Positions 35,179 through 46,534 of a stretch of DNA of 64,000 bases are shown piece by piece (position 1 is the first letter of the stretch; each line of letters opens with the position of its first letter). The stretch covers positions 62,001 through 126,000 of the forward strand of contig MU405315.1 in NCBI GenBank assembly GCA_022836615.1. The letters are read 5' to 3'. This DNA comes from Annulohypoxylon bovei var. microspora (taxonomy: Eukaryota; Ascomycota; Sordariomycetes; Xylariales; Hypoxylaceae). The position numbers were made by a program, and so were the translations under genes. The notes beneath the pieces are model-generated. The model saw nothing but the letters and a program-made list of their open reading frames with translations. It was not told the origin of the DNA and did no database searches.

Positions 35179-36031
35179 ATTACTTGAAAAGGTCTTTAAG
35201 CCTGGAGTCCGTGAAGGGGCGGCGGGAGGTGGGGATTATGAGGGATTGTAACAACTCAACACATCTACACGGCGTTCAAGGATGATAAGGGGTTAAGGAG
35301 GAAAGAGAAAAAAAGAATAGACGTCGTGGTAAATAGAAATCTCCGGTTGATTCATCGACAAGGCATATGAAATCCTAACATATATATTGGGTATATTTAC
35401 GAATTTGGGGTCCCCTACAGGACGTACACAATCTGGATGGTCGATCTTATTAATTGCATATCGGAAAATGACACAGCGATATGTTGCTACTAGGTAGGTA
35501 CCCAGAATGGCGTCAGGAAAAGTGCAGACAGTGGGTGTATACAGTCCAGAACACTGTATGTTATATATCCTTTGCACTACCTCTTGAGGTAACTTACACG
35601 AAATATGGCTGGCAATAGATGGTAATTAGATAATCAGGGGATACCTTTTGAGAACGTGCGAGACACTGTATACGCGCACTGTCTGCACTTTTCCTGACGC
35701 CATTCTGGTACCTAGGGTCCTAGGCTGCTGGGTAAGTGGGGTTTGATTTTTCAAGGTTTAGTCCTCGGTAGACTTAACTAAGCCGGCCCACGTCAAATAA
35801 TGATGGTACGATTCAGACATCGATTCAGACATTACCTATACACATGAGTCTTTTCAAAACAGAGTTCATAAATTACACATTTTTAATCTCGGTTTGATCA
35901 CGAGGTTAGGCAAGCGGTGTTGATGCTGTCCTCTCACAATTCTTTAGTTTTATTAAACTATGGAGTAACATAATCGGCAATTCTTCTTCGAACGTTTGAA
36001 TGATCGATATGGCAGCGCACATCTTAAAACT
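35179..36031. other. Intergenic spacer with hairpin element
   Basis: Spacer between the carrier and PPR-like genes. The only structure is the long inverted repeat at 35487-35724, listed separately. Confidence 0.6.
35487..35724. repeat. Long inverted repeat (about 238 bp), MITE-like
   Basis: Left arm 35487-35545 and right arm 35665-35724 are inverted copies of each other. The core CAGAATGGCGTCAGGAAAAG plus the following TGCAGACAGTG is identical in both arms, with small differences outside. The loop is about 119 bp. The arms end near CTAGGTAC/GTACCTAG. No target duplication is obvious, so a MITE is likely but other origins are possible. Confidence 0.7.
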
Positions 36032-38956
36032 ATGCCACCTCCGATACCCGTCCCGTCGAAGGCTGCGATCCATGCCCTCCGAGGCATTGCTTTTGGTACC
36101 TCATGTGCCATTGGCGTGATAGTAGAAGACCGAAGACGACGAATAGATATCTTGCGCACCGCGGTATCGAACGGAGAAATAATAAAATCGATCAAACGCT
36201 ACCACAGAATCCCCGATGTCGCATTACCATTCGACGAACGCGATGACCCAGAATCGATCGAAACACACCAGCGCCAACTAGAAGACAAGCCTAACATATA
36301 TAGGAAACCTAAGAAATATACGGACTTTACTTCGGACGAAGAACCTCCCCAACAGGATTCCATAAGTACAGAGCCTAAGGCACCTTTGAAATTGCAAAAC
36401 GTCTTCGAATCTAGCCGTTCGCGAAATGCCGACCAACTCAAAACCCCGAAAACGAAATCTGATGTCCAATCTATCAGTGTCCATGAATCTTCGCAAGAAT
36501 CTTCGCAAGTGGGCGTCGCTTCGGCCGAGAAGGACCGCTCGGATAACGCATTTGTAAGGGCCATCAATGGCATCCTAAGAAGCAACGACGAGGAAAAGAT
36601 AGATCGAGCTCTTACAAAATTCTTCGAAGGCTCTCGTTTATATCACTCATTTACGGATATCGCCGAGTGGGTCGCCGTATCCGCTGAACTTTCGAAGGCA
36701 TGTCAGGCAGAATCCAGATTTGACGATGCCGGCAAAGTTCTCGCTACCACTGTCAGTACCGGGTCACTCGACAATTCTCAATATTACGCCCACGATCCCT
36801 TTCCTATTCTAGAATTTTATCTACGCCAAGTAGATAGTGCTGGACGTTGTCTTCGGGAAGCTACCGCTGTGGCAACACACATATTTCTAGCCAGGTTCAA
36901 AGAGAAATCCCTGATGTATGCTTCTGAAACCGAGAGCTTCGGACGACGACTATTCGCCTACAATATCTCGATCAATCAACCATCCGTCATCCATCATATT
37001 TATTGGAGAATCGTTGGCTGTGTTGAAAATCCGACCAACTTTACAGGATGGGCCCTCCGGGAGCTTTACTCATATAAAGATTATAAGAGTGTAATCAGAT
37101 ATTTCTTGCTCAATTACTCTAAGATGAGTCCCACAACAGTATGCTACAACCTGACGCTTGATTGTGTCATAGGCTCCGTGAAAGCTTTGAAAGGCACCAA
37201 AGCCAAGGAGGTACTCAAGGCTCTCGTCCGGCTTAAACGACCAGATGAAGGGTTAGTGCGAACTCAGTGGATCATTAAAGCACTATACGCCTATTGGCAT
37301 CGCGACGAGGACTTTTTAGCGGTGAAGGCATTATTCGAAGAAATCTCGTCCGAGGGCGTGCTCGATATGATAAATCATCCCCAAGCCGTATATCGTACGA
37401 TGATCGAGATTTCTATCAAAGCCAAAGAGGATGACCTTGCCAGATCGTACTGCGAGGTGCTCTTTCAGAAACACCCTGAGATGCTCAATGATGTTGCTTT
37501 GAGAGGTTTCATGGCCTTGGCGACAGCTGATGCTGGGGATTGGGATGGTGTATTTGATACCTTTACTGAGATGCAGGCTCTCAAGAAAGGGCAAGAAGTC
37601 CAGTACGACAACGCTTTTGTCATGGTCCTAAAAACTTTTGCGGAAACCCATCCAGCTACCGAAGTTCGAGATTTCGTATCGAAGTATACCACTGATTTAG
37701 GTGTACGCATGCACCGTTACGCTATCACGTTGGTCGCAAACAAATACGGCGAATGTCATGACGTTTCAGGCTTTATATCATGGCTTACGTATTGCTGTAA
37801 AGCTGGGTTTGCTCTAGATTCGAGAGTCTGTAATTCGATCCTTCATAACTGCTGGACCATATTCAAACTTTCTTATCCCGAACTACTAAAGATCTACTCG
37901 AGCATACAACAGCTTGGCCCATCTCTCACCGACAGCGTGACACGGAGAATCATGAGTCAAGCGGCGTTAACCACGGGCAAGGGTGGTAGGCGGTCAAATC
38001 TCAACCGAGGAGTGCATTCCAGAGTTACAAGAGTGGACAAGCTAGCGTACACGGGAAGGACAGCAAATCAGCGAGATGTCTACGAAGCTATGAATCAAGA
38101 ACTGCATGCCGGAAAGCCGGCGATAGCAATTTCGATTTATAAGCGAGCCCTGGATTTCGGGATGCCCTCTTGCCAGCACTGTCTTCGCTTGGCTGTGGTG
38201 GCAGCCTCGAGAAGCCCTAAACACGGGACTAACTGTGCGATGAGCTTCATCCAAACTGCACACACAAAAGGTACGGATATTACCTCGGCAGTGGCAGCGT
38301 TCATTAAGCTTCAGCTTGAGCAAATCCAAGCCAGTTCACACGATCTCCTAATTCACATGCGGAATTTAGTTGGTCAATTTGAAGCGATAAACATTGTTGT
38401 CCAACCAAGTGTTTTGACACACATGGCCATCATGGTTATCAATTTGGGTCATTTTGAGAGGGGAATTGCATTGTGCACTTTTGCGATGAATCAGAATGGA
38501 TCCAAGAACCTCTGTTTCTCAAGGCAGAGCATCAGAGCTTTGCTCAATTGCTACTCGAAGCTGCGAGATGCAGAAGGGATGAAGAAGCTCTGCCGTGATA
38601 TCCTCGAAAGCAAATATGTTGCGGACAAATGTGTGCTACAATATCTAAAATCTGCTAGGAGGGTTGTATCCAAGTTCAAAGAACAGGCCGTCGGAGATGC
38701 CATGCTAGGTATCTTACAGGATACCATCAGCCAGGCAACGAAACAGCGGGCAGAGACTAGAGCAAAGGGCGCAATGATTGCCGAGGAGACTCTACGAATT
38801 ATGCAAGAAGCAGCTTTAGATATGAGGAAATATAGGAAGATACCGAATACTCCTACCGACCTCAAACCAGGACCACCACGTATTTGGCCACCTGAAGACG
38901 AAGACCCGCGGAGAGATAGCACTCCTGAGTTATTAGATAAATCTAGGTACTTATGA
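36032..38956 (+). CDS. Pentatricopeptide/helical-repeat protein, probably mitochondrial
   Basis: 974-aa intronless frame; first ATG at 36032 (the frame is open upstream but without ATG). An N-terminal hydrophobic stretch (AIHALRGIAFGTSCAIGVIV) followed by RRRR could act in mitochondrial targeting. Residues 60-180 are charged and disordered. From about 200 onward the protein is almost wholly helical with PPR-like pairs, for example VFDTFTEMQALKKGQ, YDNAFVMVLKTFAE, VCNSILHNCWTIFKLSYPEL and AIAISIYKRALDFGMPS. Fungal proteins of this layout bind organellar RNA and act in mitochondrial RNA maturation or translation; that role is inferred. No close named relative is recognised. Confidence 0.88.
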   Translation: MPPPIPVPSKAAIHALRGIAFGTSCAIGVIVEDRRRRIDILRTAVSNGEIIKSIKRYHRIPDVALPFDERDDPESIETHQRQLEDKPNIYRKPKKYTDFTSDEEPPQQDSISTEPKAPLKLQNVFESSRSRNADQLKTPKTKSDVQSISVHESSQESSQVGVASAEKDRSDNAFVRAINGILRSNDEEKIDRALTKFFEGSRLYHSFTDIAEWVAVSAELSKACQAESRFDDAGKVLATTVSTGSLDNSQYYAHDPFPILEFYLRQVDSAGRCLREATAVATHIFLARFKEKSLMYASETESFGRRLFAYNISINQPSVIHHIYWRIVGCVENPTNFTGWALRELYSYKDYKSVIRYFLLNYSKMSPTTVCYNLTLDCVIGSVKALKGTKAKEVLKALVRLKRPDEGLVRTQWIIKALYAYWHRDEDFLAVKALFEEISSEGVLDMINHPQAVYRTMIEISIKAKEDDLARSYCEVLFQKHPEMLNDVALRGFMALATADAGDWDGVFDTFTEMQALKKGQEVQYDNAFVMVLKTFAETHPATEVRDFVSKYTTDLGVRMHRYAITLVANKYGECHDVSGFISWLTYCCKAGFALDSRVCNSILHNCWTIFKLSYPELLKIYSSIQQLGPSLTDSVTRRIMSQAALTTGKGGRRSNLNRGVHSRVTRVDKLAYTGRTANQRDVYEAMNQELHAGKPAIAISIYKRALDFGMPSCQHCLRLAVVAASRSPKHGTNCAMSFIQTAHTKGTDITSAVAAFIKLQLEQIQASSHDLLIHMRNLVGQFEAINIVVQPSVLTHMAIMVINLGHFERGIALCTFAMNQNGSKNLCFSRQSIRALLNCYSKLRDAEGMKKLCRDILESKYVADKCVLQYLKSARRVVSKFKEQAVGDAMLGILQDTISQATKQRAETRAKGAMIAEETLRIMQEAALDMRKYRKIPNTPTDLKPGPPRIWPPEDEDPRRDSTPELLDKSRYL

Positions 38957-39782
38957 ACATAACCACCTACAGATGTATGTTTTTTTGGTATATTTATATG
39001 TATATGACGAAGAATAGATACATATCATAAGAATAAATATACATGATTCAATAAGGTCAACCAACTATTGCTTATTTGTCACGTTGTTTTGTATTTGAAT
39101 TCAATCTTGATCCCTGATATGGGACGTTCACATGTCTTTAACATGCAGACATAATAGGTTCAATAGAAGTTGCTTAGTAGCATTAAACATTTTCTGATTG
39201 GGTGATGGAATGTGGGGACGAAGTGGAGATAGAATGGGGATATAATTATGTAATACCGCCCGACGGTATCCAGCAATTTGGCGTCAGGCTTGGCAAAGCA
39301 TGTGGCTGCAAGGAACGGGAAAAATAACGTTTAGTGTAATAGAAAGTTTGGAATTGGTCGTGTCGAACCTTGACAAGCCTGATAAGGGGCAGAAAATGAA
39401 TATCACTACACATGGGACGATGAGTCGAACCATCATGATCTGAGAAAGTCGTTTTTTGATAGCTTCATTTTCCCAACCAAGACACCTTATTCGCTTTATT
39501 CCTCTAGTCCCAGAGCCCCTAATTCTAGTCGAAGCTCTACTTTTATACCACGTCCGGCAAATAAATATTCATATTCGCCAGCTCGTTAGCTTCGTTTTTC
39601 GTTCGTCAATTCGTCAATTCGTCTTGTAGACAGTCCTACCGAATCCTAACATCCTATCCTAACTTCCTAATCCTAATCGCGATAACCCTCGACCTGCGAG
39701 TTCCTAGACTTCACGAAGACGATAATTCTTGACTTAACTACCGTTAGCGAAGCCCGCACCCGACCACCCTCCAATATTTCCT
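38957..39782. other. ERG1 promoter region
   Basis: Upstream of ERG1. Contains a pyrimidine/adenine-rich leader and a short CAATTCGTC direct repeat (about 39603-39625). No gene is seen, and no convincing sterol-regulatory element could be assigned by eye. Confidence 0.6.
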
Positions 39783-41276
39783 ATGAGCGAGACTTTAATC
39801 GTCCTAGACTCGCTCGCTGAGCGGCGGTCTAAATACCACGAGGCCGATGTCGTAGTAGTCGGTGCCGGCGTCTTTGGGTGCGCCATCGCATATGCCCTAG
39901 CCGAGCAGGGCAGGAGTGTCATTCTTCTCGAACGATGGATGAAGGAACCTAACCGCATCGTCGGCGAGCTTATGCAGCCGGGCGGTGTGAATTCGCTGAG
40001 AAAACTGGGGCTAGGACACTGCATCGAGAACATAGACGCCGTATCATGCAACGGTATCAACGTCTTCTTCTATGGCGAAGACGTTCGCATGCCATACCCA
40101 CGGATACAAGGGCTACTCGGGATAGACGGTGAAAAGGCGAGCAAGAAGGTAGACAAAGAAGATCCGCCTCTTCCTCAAGGGAAGAGCTTCCACCACGGAA
40201 GATTCATTACGCAGCTGAGGAAGTCCTGCCTCAGCCATCCCAACATCAGCGTCTTCGAGACCGAGGTCACAAACACTATCAAGGGCGACCACAACCCCGA
40301 GATCCTCGGCGTCGAGACCCGGACTACGGACGCGGCTACCGGCGAGAAGAAACAAGACTGCTTCTTCGGCCAACTAACCATCGTGGCCGACGGCTATGCC
40401 TCCCGTTTCCGCAAGCAGTTTATTCCGCAGACCGTCCCCGTCGTCCGTTCCAAGTTCTACGCCCTCGAGCTCATCGACTGCCAGCTCCCCTCCCCGGGCT
40501 TCGGCCACGTGGTTATCGGGGCCTCGAGCCCGGTCCTACTATACCAGATCGGCGCACGCGAGACGAGGGTCCTAGTCGACGTCCCCGAGAAGCTGCCAGA
40601 GGCGTCGCTGGCGAACGGCGGAGTTAGGGGATACATGAAGAATGTAGTCCTGCCTGCGCTGCCCGAGAGCGTGCAGCCATCCTTCAAGGCCGCGCTCGAG
40701 AAGGACAGCAAGATCCCGCAGAGCATGCCCAACAGCTGGCTCCCGCCGACCAAGCAGTCCGTGCCCGGAGCCGTGGTCCTGGGCGACGCGCTCAACATGC
40801 GGCACCCGCTGACGGGCGGCGGCATGACCGTCGCGTTATACGACGTGGTCCTGCTACAGGAACTCCTCTCGCCCACCAACATCCCGGTCCTCACGGACAC
40901 GGCGGCGGTGCAGCGGGCGATGAACACGTTCCACTGGCGGCGCAAGCGCCTCACGGCCATTATCAACGTGCTGGCGATGGCGCTGTACAGCCTGTTCGCG
41001 GCGCGCAACCAGGAGCTGGCTAAGCTGCAGCGCGGCTGCTTCCACTACTTCAAGAAGGGCATCACGCGCGACCCCATGGGCATGCTGGGCGGCCTAATTC
41101 CCGATCCGCTGGTCCTCGCGTACCACTTCTTCTCCGTCGCCTTCGTCGCCATCTGGCTCGACTGGACGACCACCGGGCTTTGGAAGGTCCCCGTGCTGTT
41201 CTGGAACGCGTTCTGGATCCTGTGGACGGCGAGCGTGGTCTTCTTGCCGGTTATGTACCGCGAGTTGCTTGTTTAG
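39783..41276 (+). CDS. ERG1: Squalene monooxygenase (squalene epoxidase) Erg1
   Basis: 497-aa intronless FAD monooxygenase that converts squalene to 2,3-oxidosqualene, a rate-controlling step of ergosterol synthesis and the target of allylamine antifungals. The Rossmann motif VVVVGAGVFGCAIAYALAEQ lies at about 23-42, followed by ERWMKEPNRIVGELMQPGG. FAD-binding GDALNMRHPLTGGGM is present at about 338-352, and the C-terminus has two hydrophobic membrane segments (from about 440). The length is normal for fungi. It is convergent with ALG5. ERG25 of the same pathway lies 33 kb away and is not clustered with it. Confidence 0.97.
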   Translation: MSETLIVLDSLAERRSKYHEADVVVVGAGVFGCAIAYALAEQGRSVILLERWMKEPNRIVGELMQPGGVNSLRKLGLGHCIENIDAVSCNGINVFFYGEDVRMPYPRIQGLLGIDGEKASKKVDKEDPPLPQGKSFHHGRFITQLRKSCLSHPNISVFETEVTNTIKGDHNPEILGVETRTTDAATGEKKQDCFFGQLTIVADGYASRFRKQFIPQTVPVVRSKFYALELIDCQLPSPGFGHVVIGASSPVLLYQIGARETRVLVDVPEKLPEASLANGGVRGYMKNVVLPALPESVQPSFKAALEKDSKIPQSMPNSWLPPTKQSVPGAVVLGDALNMRHPLTGGGMTVALYDVVLLQELLSPTNIPVLTDTAAVQRAMNTFHWRRKRLTAIINVLAMALYSLFAARNQELAKLQRGCFHYFKKGITRDPMGMLGGLIPDPLVLAYHFFSVAFVAIWLDWTTTGLWKVPVLFWNAFWILWTASVVFLPVMYRELLV

Positions 41277-41941
41277 ACGTCGATGGGTGTCTGGGTGAAG
41301 GATAGGGGAAAGGAGAAGGGGAGAAGAATTGAATAACCCTAGATATAATATGATGACGATCGAGCTATGAAGCACAATACGTCTCTATGGGTGTACATTG
41401 ACCTCGAGGGAGGGGAGGAAAATATAAAGAGTAGGTATATACGATGCCAGCTGGATATCTCTGCTCGATTATCAGATCAGGCAAACTAGGCTTGTCCGGC
41501 GCGGCGTGGGACGAAGAATGACTAGATAGATTTACGGGTTGATGTATATAGCCGAATACTTAATTTTAATGATTCAGAATTTGCTGAAATTGGTCGACTT
41601 CGTGGTTAAGTGAGTGTTTCGACTGCCACTATCTGATGATTTACTGTGTCGTCTATCTAGACATGCAGTTCGACTCGACATTAATCCTTCAGACTAATTT
41701 CATGCCGATTACTCAAATCACTGGATTTCTCTCTGGTAGCCTCAATATACAATACGAAGATGTCACAACAATCAAGACAAGGCCTACAGAGCACAGACTC
41801 TAAACGAACCAGGAACTTTAAGAGGGAACATTTTATCATTTATTCCATCTGTATAGTGTAGCAACCACAGCCGCCCTTCTAGTCAAAGGCAGTCGCAGTC
41901 AGTCAGTTCGTATAAATTCGTCCATCCCTTTTCCGCATCCC
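41277..41941. other. Convergent intergenic spacer ERG1-ALG5
   Basis: 3' UTR space of both genes; no gene or repeat of note. Confidence 0.6.
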
Positions 41942-43232
41942 CTACGTCAGGCGTCTCCTATACACGCCCATCATCCAGCTCGCCCTCAGCACGGCCAGGC
42001 CGATGGCCATCTTGACGCTGTCCTGGATGACGTTGAGCTTGCTGCCGCCGACCTCGTGCCAGTCGATGGGCACCTCGGCGACCTTGATGCCCGGGCTGCT
42101 GCCAATAACAGCGCCGTCGTGGCCGCGCACGGGGACGGCCGGGGCGGACTCGGCCAGCATCAGCATCTCGATGTCGAAGATCCAGCCCTCGGCGTGCATG
42201 TAGGGGACGATGTGGGGCAGGGCCTCGCGCGAGAACAGCTTGAAGCCGCACTGGGTGTCGCGCAGGCGCGAGGTGGCGGGCGGCGTCAGGATGGTGAGGA
42301 CGAGGTGGAAGGAGCGCATGAGGAAGTTGCGGAGCGCGGAGCGCTTGACGACGGCGTCGCTGCCGACGAGGTGGCCGCGGCTGCCGATGGCGACGCCGCG
42401 GCGCGCGCCGTCGACCACCTCCTCGCAGCCCTCGAGCAGGCGGCCCAGGTCGGCGAACCGCGAGGCGCCGTCGGCGTCGGCGAAGAGCGCGTAGCGCCCG
42501 CGCACGTGGCGCAGCCCGTGGGTCACGCCCCCGCCCTTGCCGCGGTTGCGCTCCAGCGTCACGACCCGCAGCACGTCGTGCAGCCCGTGCTCGCGCGCGA
42601 AGTCCATCGCCACGCCCACCGTCCGGTCGCGGCTGCCGTCGTTCACGATCAGGATCTCGTACCCGGACACCTCGTCGTCGTCGCCCGGCGCGCCCGGAGC
42701 GTGGCGCCGCGGGGAGCGCCCGCGGGGCGCCTTGCGCTGGCGCGGGTGCAGGTGCGGGTGCGGGTCGCGGCCGAACGTCGCGTCCAGGTACTCGACGGCC
42801 TCCTTGAGGGTGGGGAGGATGCGGTACTCCTCGTTGTAGGCCGGGAACACCACGCTCATGCGCACCTCGGCGGGCTCAATGGACCCGGTGTCCGCGATGT
42901 CGGTCTGGGTGGGGTCGTCGTTCTTGCTACGGATCTCGCTCGCCTGACGGTCGGCGAGCCATCGGTCGTGCCAGCATGGTAGCTGTCGCGTTACGGTGCC
43001 GGTGGGCGATGTGGTGATGTAGGTCTTCTCGGACGGTAGAACGGGGCGGGGTTTGGGTGCGATGAGATGGAGTACGGCGTAAAGCTGCAACCGAGTTAGC
43101 TTGGGCTAATGCGACGATTTATATAATTTGCAGAATGCATACACTGTAGAAGGCGAAAATGACCAATGCCACAAATGATGCGAGCAAGGTATGAGGAGGT
43201 GTCTCCCTCAAGGTCGAGATGAGTAGGTCCAT
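41942..43232 (-). CDS. ALG5: Dolichyl-phosphate beta-glucosyltransferase Alg5
   Basis: Predicted 410-aa ER GT2 glycosyltransferase that makes dolichyl-phosphate-glucose, the glucose donor for N-glycan precursor assembly. Exons: 43232-43143 and 43084-41942 (GTATGC/GCAG, phase 0). The N-terminal membrane anchor spans the intron (LLASFVALVIFAFYS, then LYAVLHLIAP). Hallmarks are SVVFPAYNEEYRI, LIVNDGSRDRT, ERNRGKGGGVTHGL, the DADGASRF metal/nucleotide site, RDTQCGFKLFSR and EGWIFDIEML. A His/Arg/Pro/Asp-rich loop of about 30 residues (PHPHLHPRQRKAPRGR onward) is inserted between the first helix and LIVNDGS. The exon is very GC-rich. Confidence 0.95.
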
Positions 43233-46200
43233 AGTTGCGACCGCACAATGCGACGGGAAGTTTAACTGGTAGTAAAGACGTTCACATTTGGCGTGTGTTG
43301 TCAAACGATGTTCGTCTTGTCTCACCACGGTTCCTCGCTAAGGAGGGACGTGGTTGCGTAGACAATTGATAAAATTTAGCATCTGTCACGACCGAAATTA
43401 AATGTTAAATTGTTGAGGTTTGTTCCTGCCACCCGTCCAATTGGTAATTGCTGTCCTTGTACCGGGAGCTTCAAAGTTTACCAACTTATGTAGTACTGTG
43501 ACAGCTGACGACGCGAATGAAGAAGCCACGTCTCTAGGGCTAACCAATCACGATTCTTAGGTGCTTCAGCACTGATGTTAGGGGTCAATGACCTATCCCT
43601 GTTAAGGTTAGCGACCGGTAGACCCCTAGGGATCGACGTAATCTCCCCGCAATTACACAGAGCCTCCGTCCTAGCTACGTAATGCTAGCTCTCAGCCTCA
43701 GTTCTCTATGCCTTATGCCTGAGGTTTCCTTGCTTCTAGCAATGAAGGTGTGATTTCCTTCCTCTAGATGCCTCTAGGCTACCTCAGTTTCCTACTTACA
43801 AGCAGAATACACCACCATACAATAAAGATAACTATAATCTCTGTATCTTCATATACACCCAAGCACATACTAGGTCGTTGGTAACACTCCCATATAATTT
43901 GATTATTTGTTGACAATATCATTCACAATTATTGTATCTCTGGTACTAACCGATTTTTTCCCCTTTCAAGTTCACCACCTTACCTGCCTACTAAATAGGG
44001 GTTTCTTCTTTTTTTAAAGAAGGCATCTATCCAACGTTTCTTATACTACCATGACAGTAACCCGCAAACCTGATCATTATATCTCATTTTACAATACCTA
44101 TTCAACATCTTCTCTAACTTAGCGGCCGGCTTGAAATTGACGAATCTTTCTTCCCGTGTAACATTTATCGTGTTTTATGAGGCGTCCTATGGCATAGGTA
44201 TCACCAAGGAAGCACTATCTTTTGCCACAACCGAGTGATTTCACAATTCCACAGCATATACAAATTACACACCATTATGAAAACCAAAGTATGCAATAAC
44301 TACACTCTACTTCGATGTATTACTCTAATTCCAGTTTCAGATGGTTGTAGTAAAGATACGCTGGCGAAACAACTGGCTGTAATTGGTTTTCGTCAGCTCT
44401 AGCCTCATCCACTAGATTTATTCCAATGCAGCTTACAAGTACCCTTCGTTATTAAGATACGAATGGTTTAAATCCTGAAGGTGATCAATGAGGGTGTTGT
44501 ACTTATGACAACACAGGTCCTATGTCATACAGGATACGGTCACAAGAAACTTATGCATCTCGATGGTGCAATAAACTTGAGATCTCCGATATGGTTTCAA
44601 GTGTGCCTAGGTATCTGGGTATGTATGGAAGTGCCGGATTAGGAAGGTTAAGTAAATGAGGCGCAATTGGCCGCATGCTGTCGTCTTCGAGCCTTTTACT
44701 GCCCGCAAGCAACCACCATTTTACACCATTATCCCCCAGAATTCGTATTTGTGATAGGCAATTGCTAAAGTCAGGGAACAGACGGAGCTGTCTATCTATC
44801 TTCTATCTTTCAATGCTGCCACGTGGAGCAAGTGATCAGGCAATGGCACCTAGAAAAATATCTTCAGAGACGACTTTCGCTCGGGCATTGGTGCATTGGC
44901 GTCATTCATCAACGCCATAAACTGACCGAAAAAAAGCCCCGCGTAATAACGTTGGCACTGACCCCTAATGTGTGAGCGACTATCGACTGCACGCCCTAAT
45001 ATGCAGCTACCTACAGTCCATGTCCTGCAGCTACTATTACAGTTAAGCTCCCAGGTAACTAATCCCTTGAGAACCCCCACGACTTTATCGCGGCTCTCCA
45101 ATCACGATCGCTAGCGGGCGCCAACAATTTAGGTACATACAGTAGCTCGCGCTTCGTTCCCCTCAAAGCGAAGCGAGATCGCCCCAGGGATTGACATGCG
45201 TGTGAACGGCGCTAAATAAACAAATTGGATATCGGTCCCGGAAATAAGGAACTATAGGTCAGGTTGTACAGATAAGACGCTGGACGAAGAAAATAAATAG
45301 GGGCTTCCAGCTGCAACAACATAATTTTTTCCTGGAATAGGAGTACACATGTTAGGCGAGAAAAGGTGCTGCGCGTGGTGTCGCATTCAGGGCTGATGCG
45401 CCCGGTCTACTTGCTTCGGGTGCACCGTAGCTCACGCAATGCCTTGGCACGACTTGGCGTGACAGCCAGAAGGTTGTTTGGTATTACCTATATGTAGATA
45501 GGCTTCGTGGCGCTCCGTCTCTCGTCAATGGCTGATACATCCATGACGCACGAAGGGTAAACACGGAAATTTCTATGACGGACTTAGGCCGGGTTCAGTC
45601 CCTCATCTGCTGACCGCTGATACTGCTATAATCGGTTGCTTCTCGGTGTCTTGGGTAGAATGTGTTCGTTCCGAAGGATGAAGTCGACAGGTCAACTTTC
45701 GAGCTTACAATGTAATGTAGTTACATTGTAGCAGTTCAAACTGCTAGCTGAGCTAAGATTGGGACGAGTGAGATTCTAGATCCCTTAGCGATCCTACTTA
45801 TGTATGACAGCCTACAGCACTTCAGTCACCCCTTATATGTTGATCTTAGCGCGCACGGTTGTCATGATAGGCGTGAAGATTCGGGACGACCCGACCCTCC
45901 CGTTTGCAAAACACTGAGCGATCGCTATATTTATACAACTTTACGAGGGGTCGTGCTCTGGTCCATATGTTGGTTAGGATGTGTTTCGCTGACAAAGAAT
46001 CTCACTGCAAATTAAGATATTGGCGTGGCATGAATCGTCAGATTCGAGTTAAACTAGGAGGAGGGGGAGATCTGGACTCTGGAGCTATGGATATCATGAC
46101 ATCTAATATAGGTAATTTGAAGTATTAAACGAGAGAAGAGAGCATTGAAATTATAATGTTCATTGCCTAATTTTTGACGAGCCTATTGTTATGAGCCTTG

Positions 46201-46534
46201 TAGCTAGCTCTCTAATCTCTATCTATATTAACCTATTAGCCCAAGAACTGGTATTCCTTTTGTTGTGCCTATATAATTTAGGACCACAGCCAGGTATAAC
46301 ATTGATCAAACATATGAAATATGTAGGCGGTCGTGATGTACATGATTATGAAGCATCCTATGCCGCTCCCAGATAGAAACTGGCTTGTAATAAAGATGCC
46401 AATAGATGCCATCGCGCTTCACAGCGACGAATATTAGTGTCGTTCGTAAACATCAAAGAATGAATCAAGTCTCGTTGCCTTCATTTCCTCATGTACTCTT
46501 ACTAATCCTCTCTGTCCGGTTCGAATTTCGCAGG
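43233..46534. other. Long gene-poor region
   Basis: 3.3 kb without a supported gene on either strand; frames are short and lack protein character. A perfect small palindrome (TACAATGTAA, 5-nt loop, inverse) lies at 45706-45730. The first few hundred bases hold the ALG5 promoter. Confidence 0.55.

Noticed and set aside
6437..41276. ERG25 and ERG1 as parts of one sterol gene cluster
   Set aside because: They are over 32 kb apart with many unrelated housekeeping genes between them.
42056..42982. 308-codon Gly/Ala/Val-rich plus-strand frame opposite ALG5
   Set aside because: Antisense shadow of the GC-rich ALG5 exon; no motif or start context.
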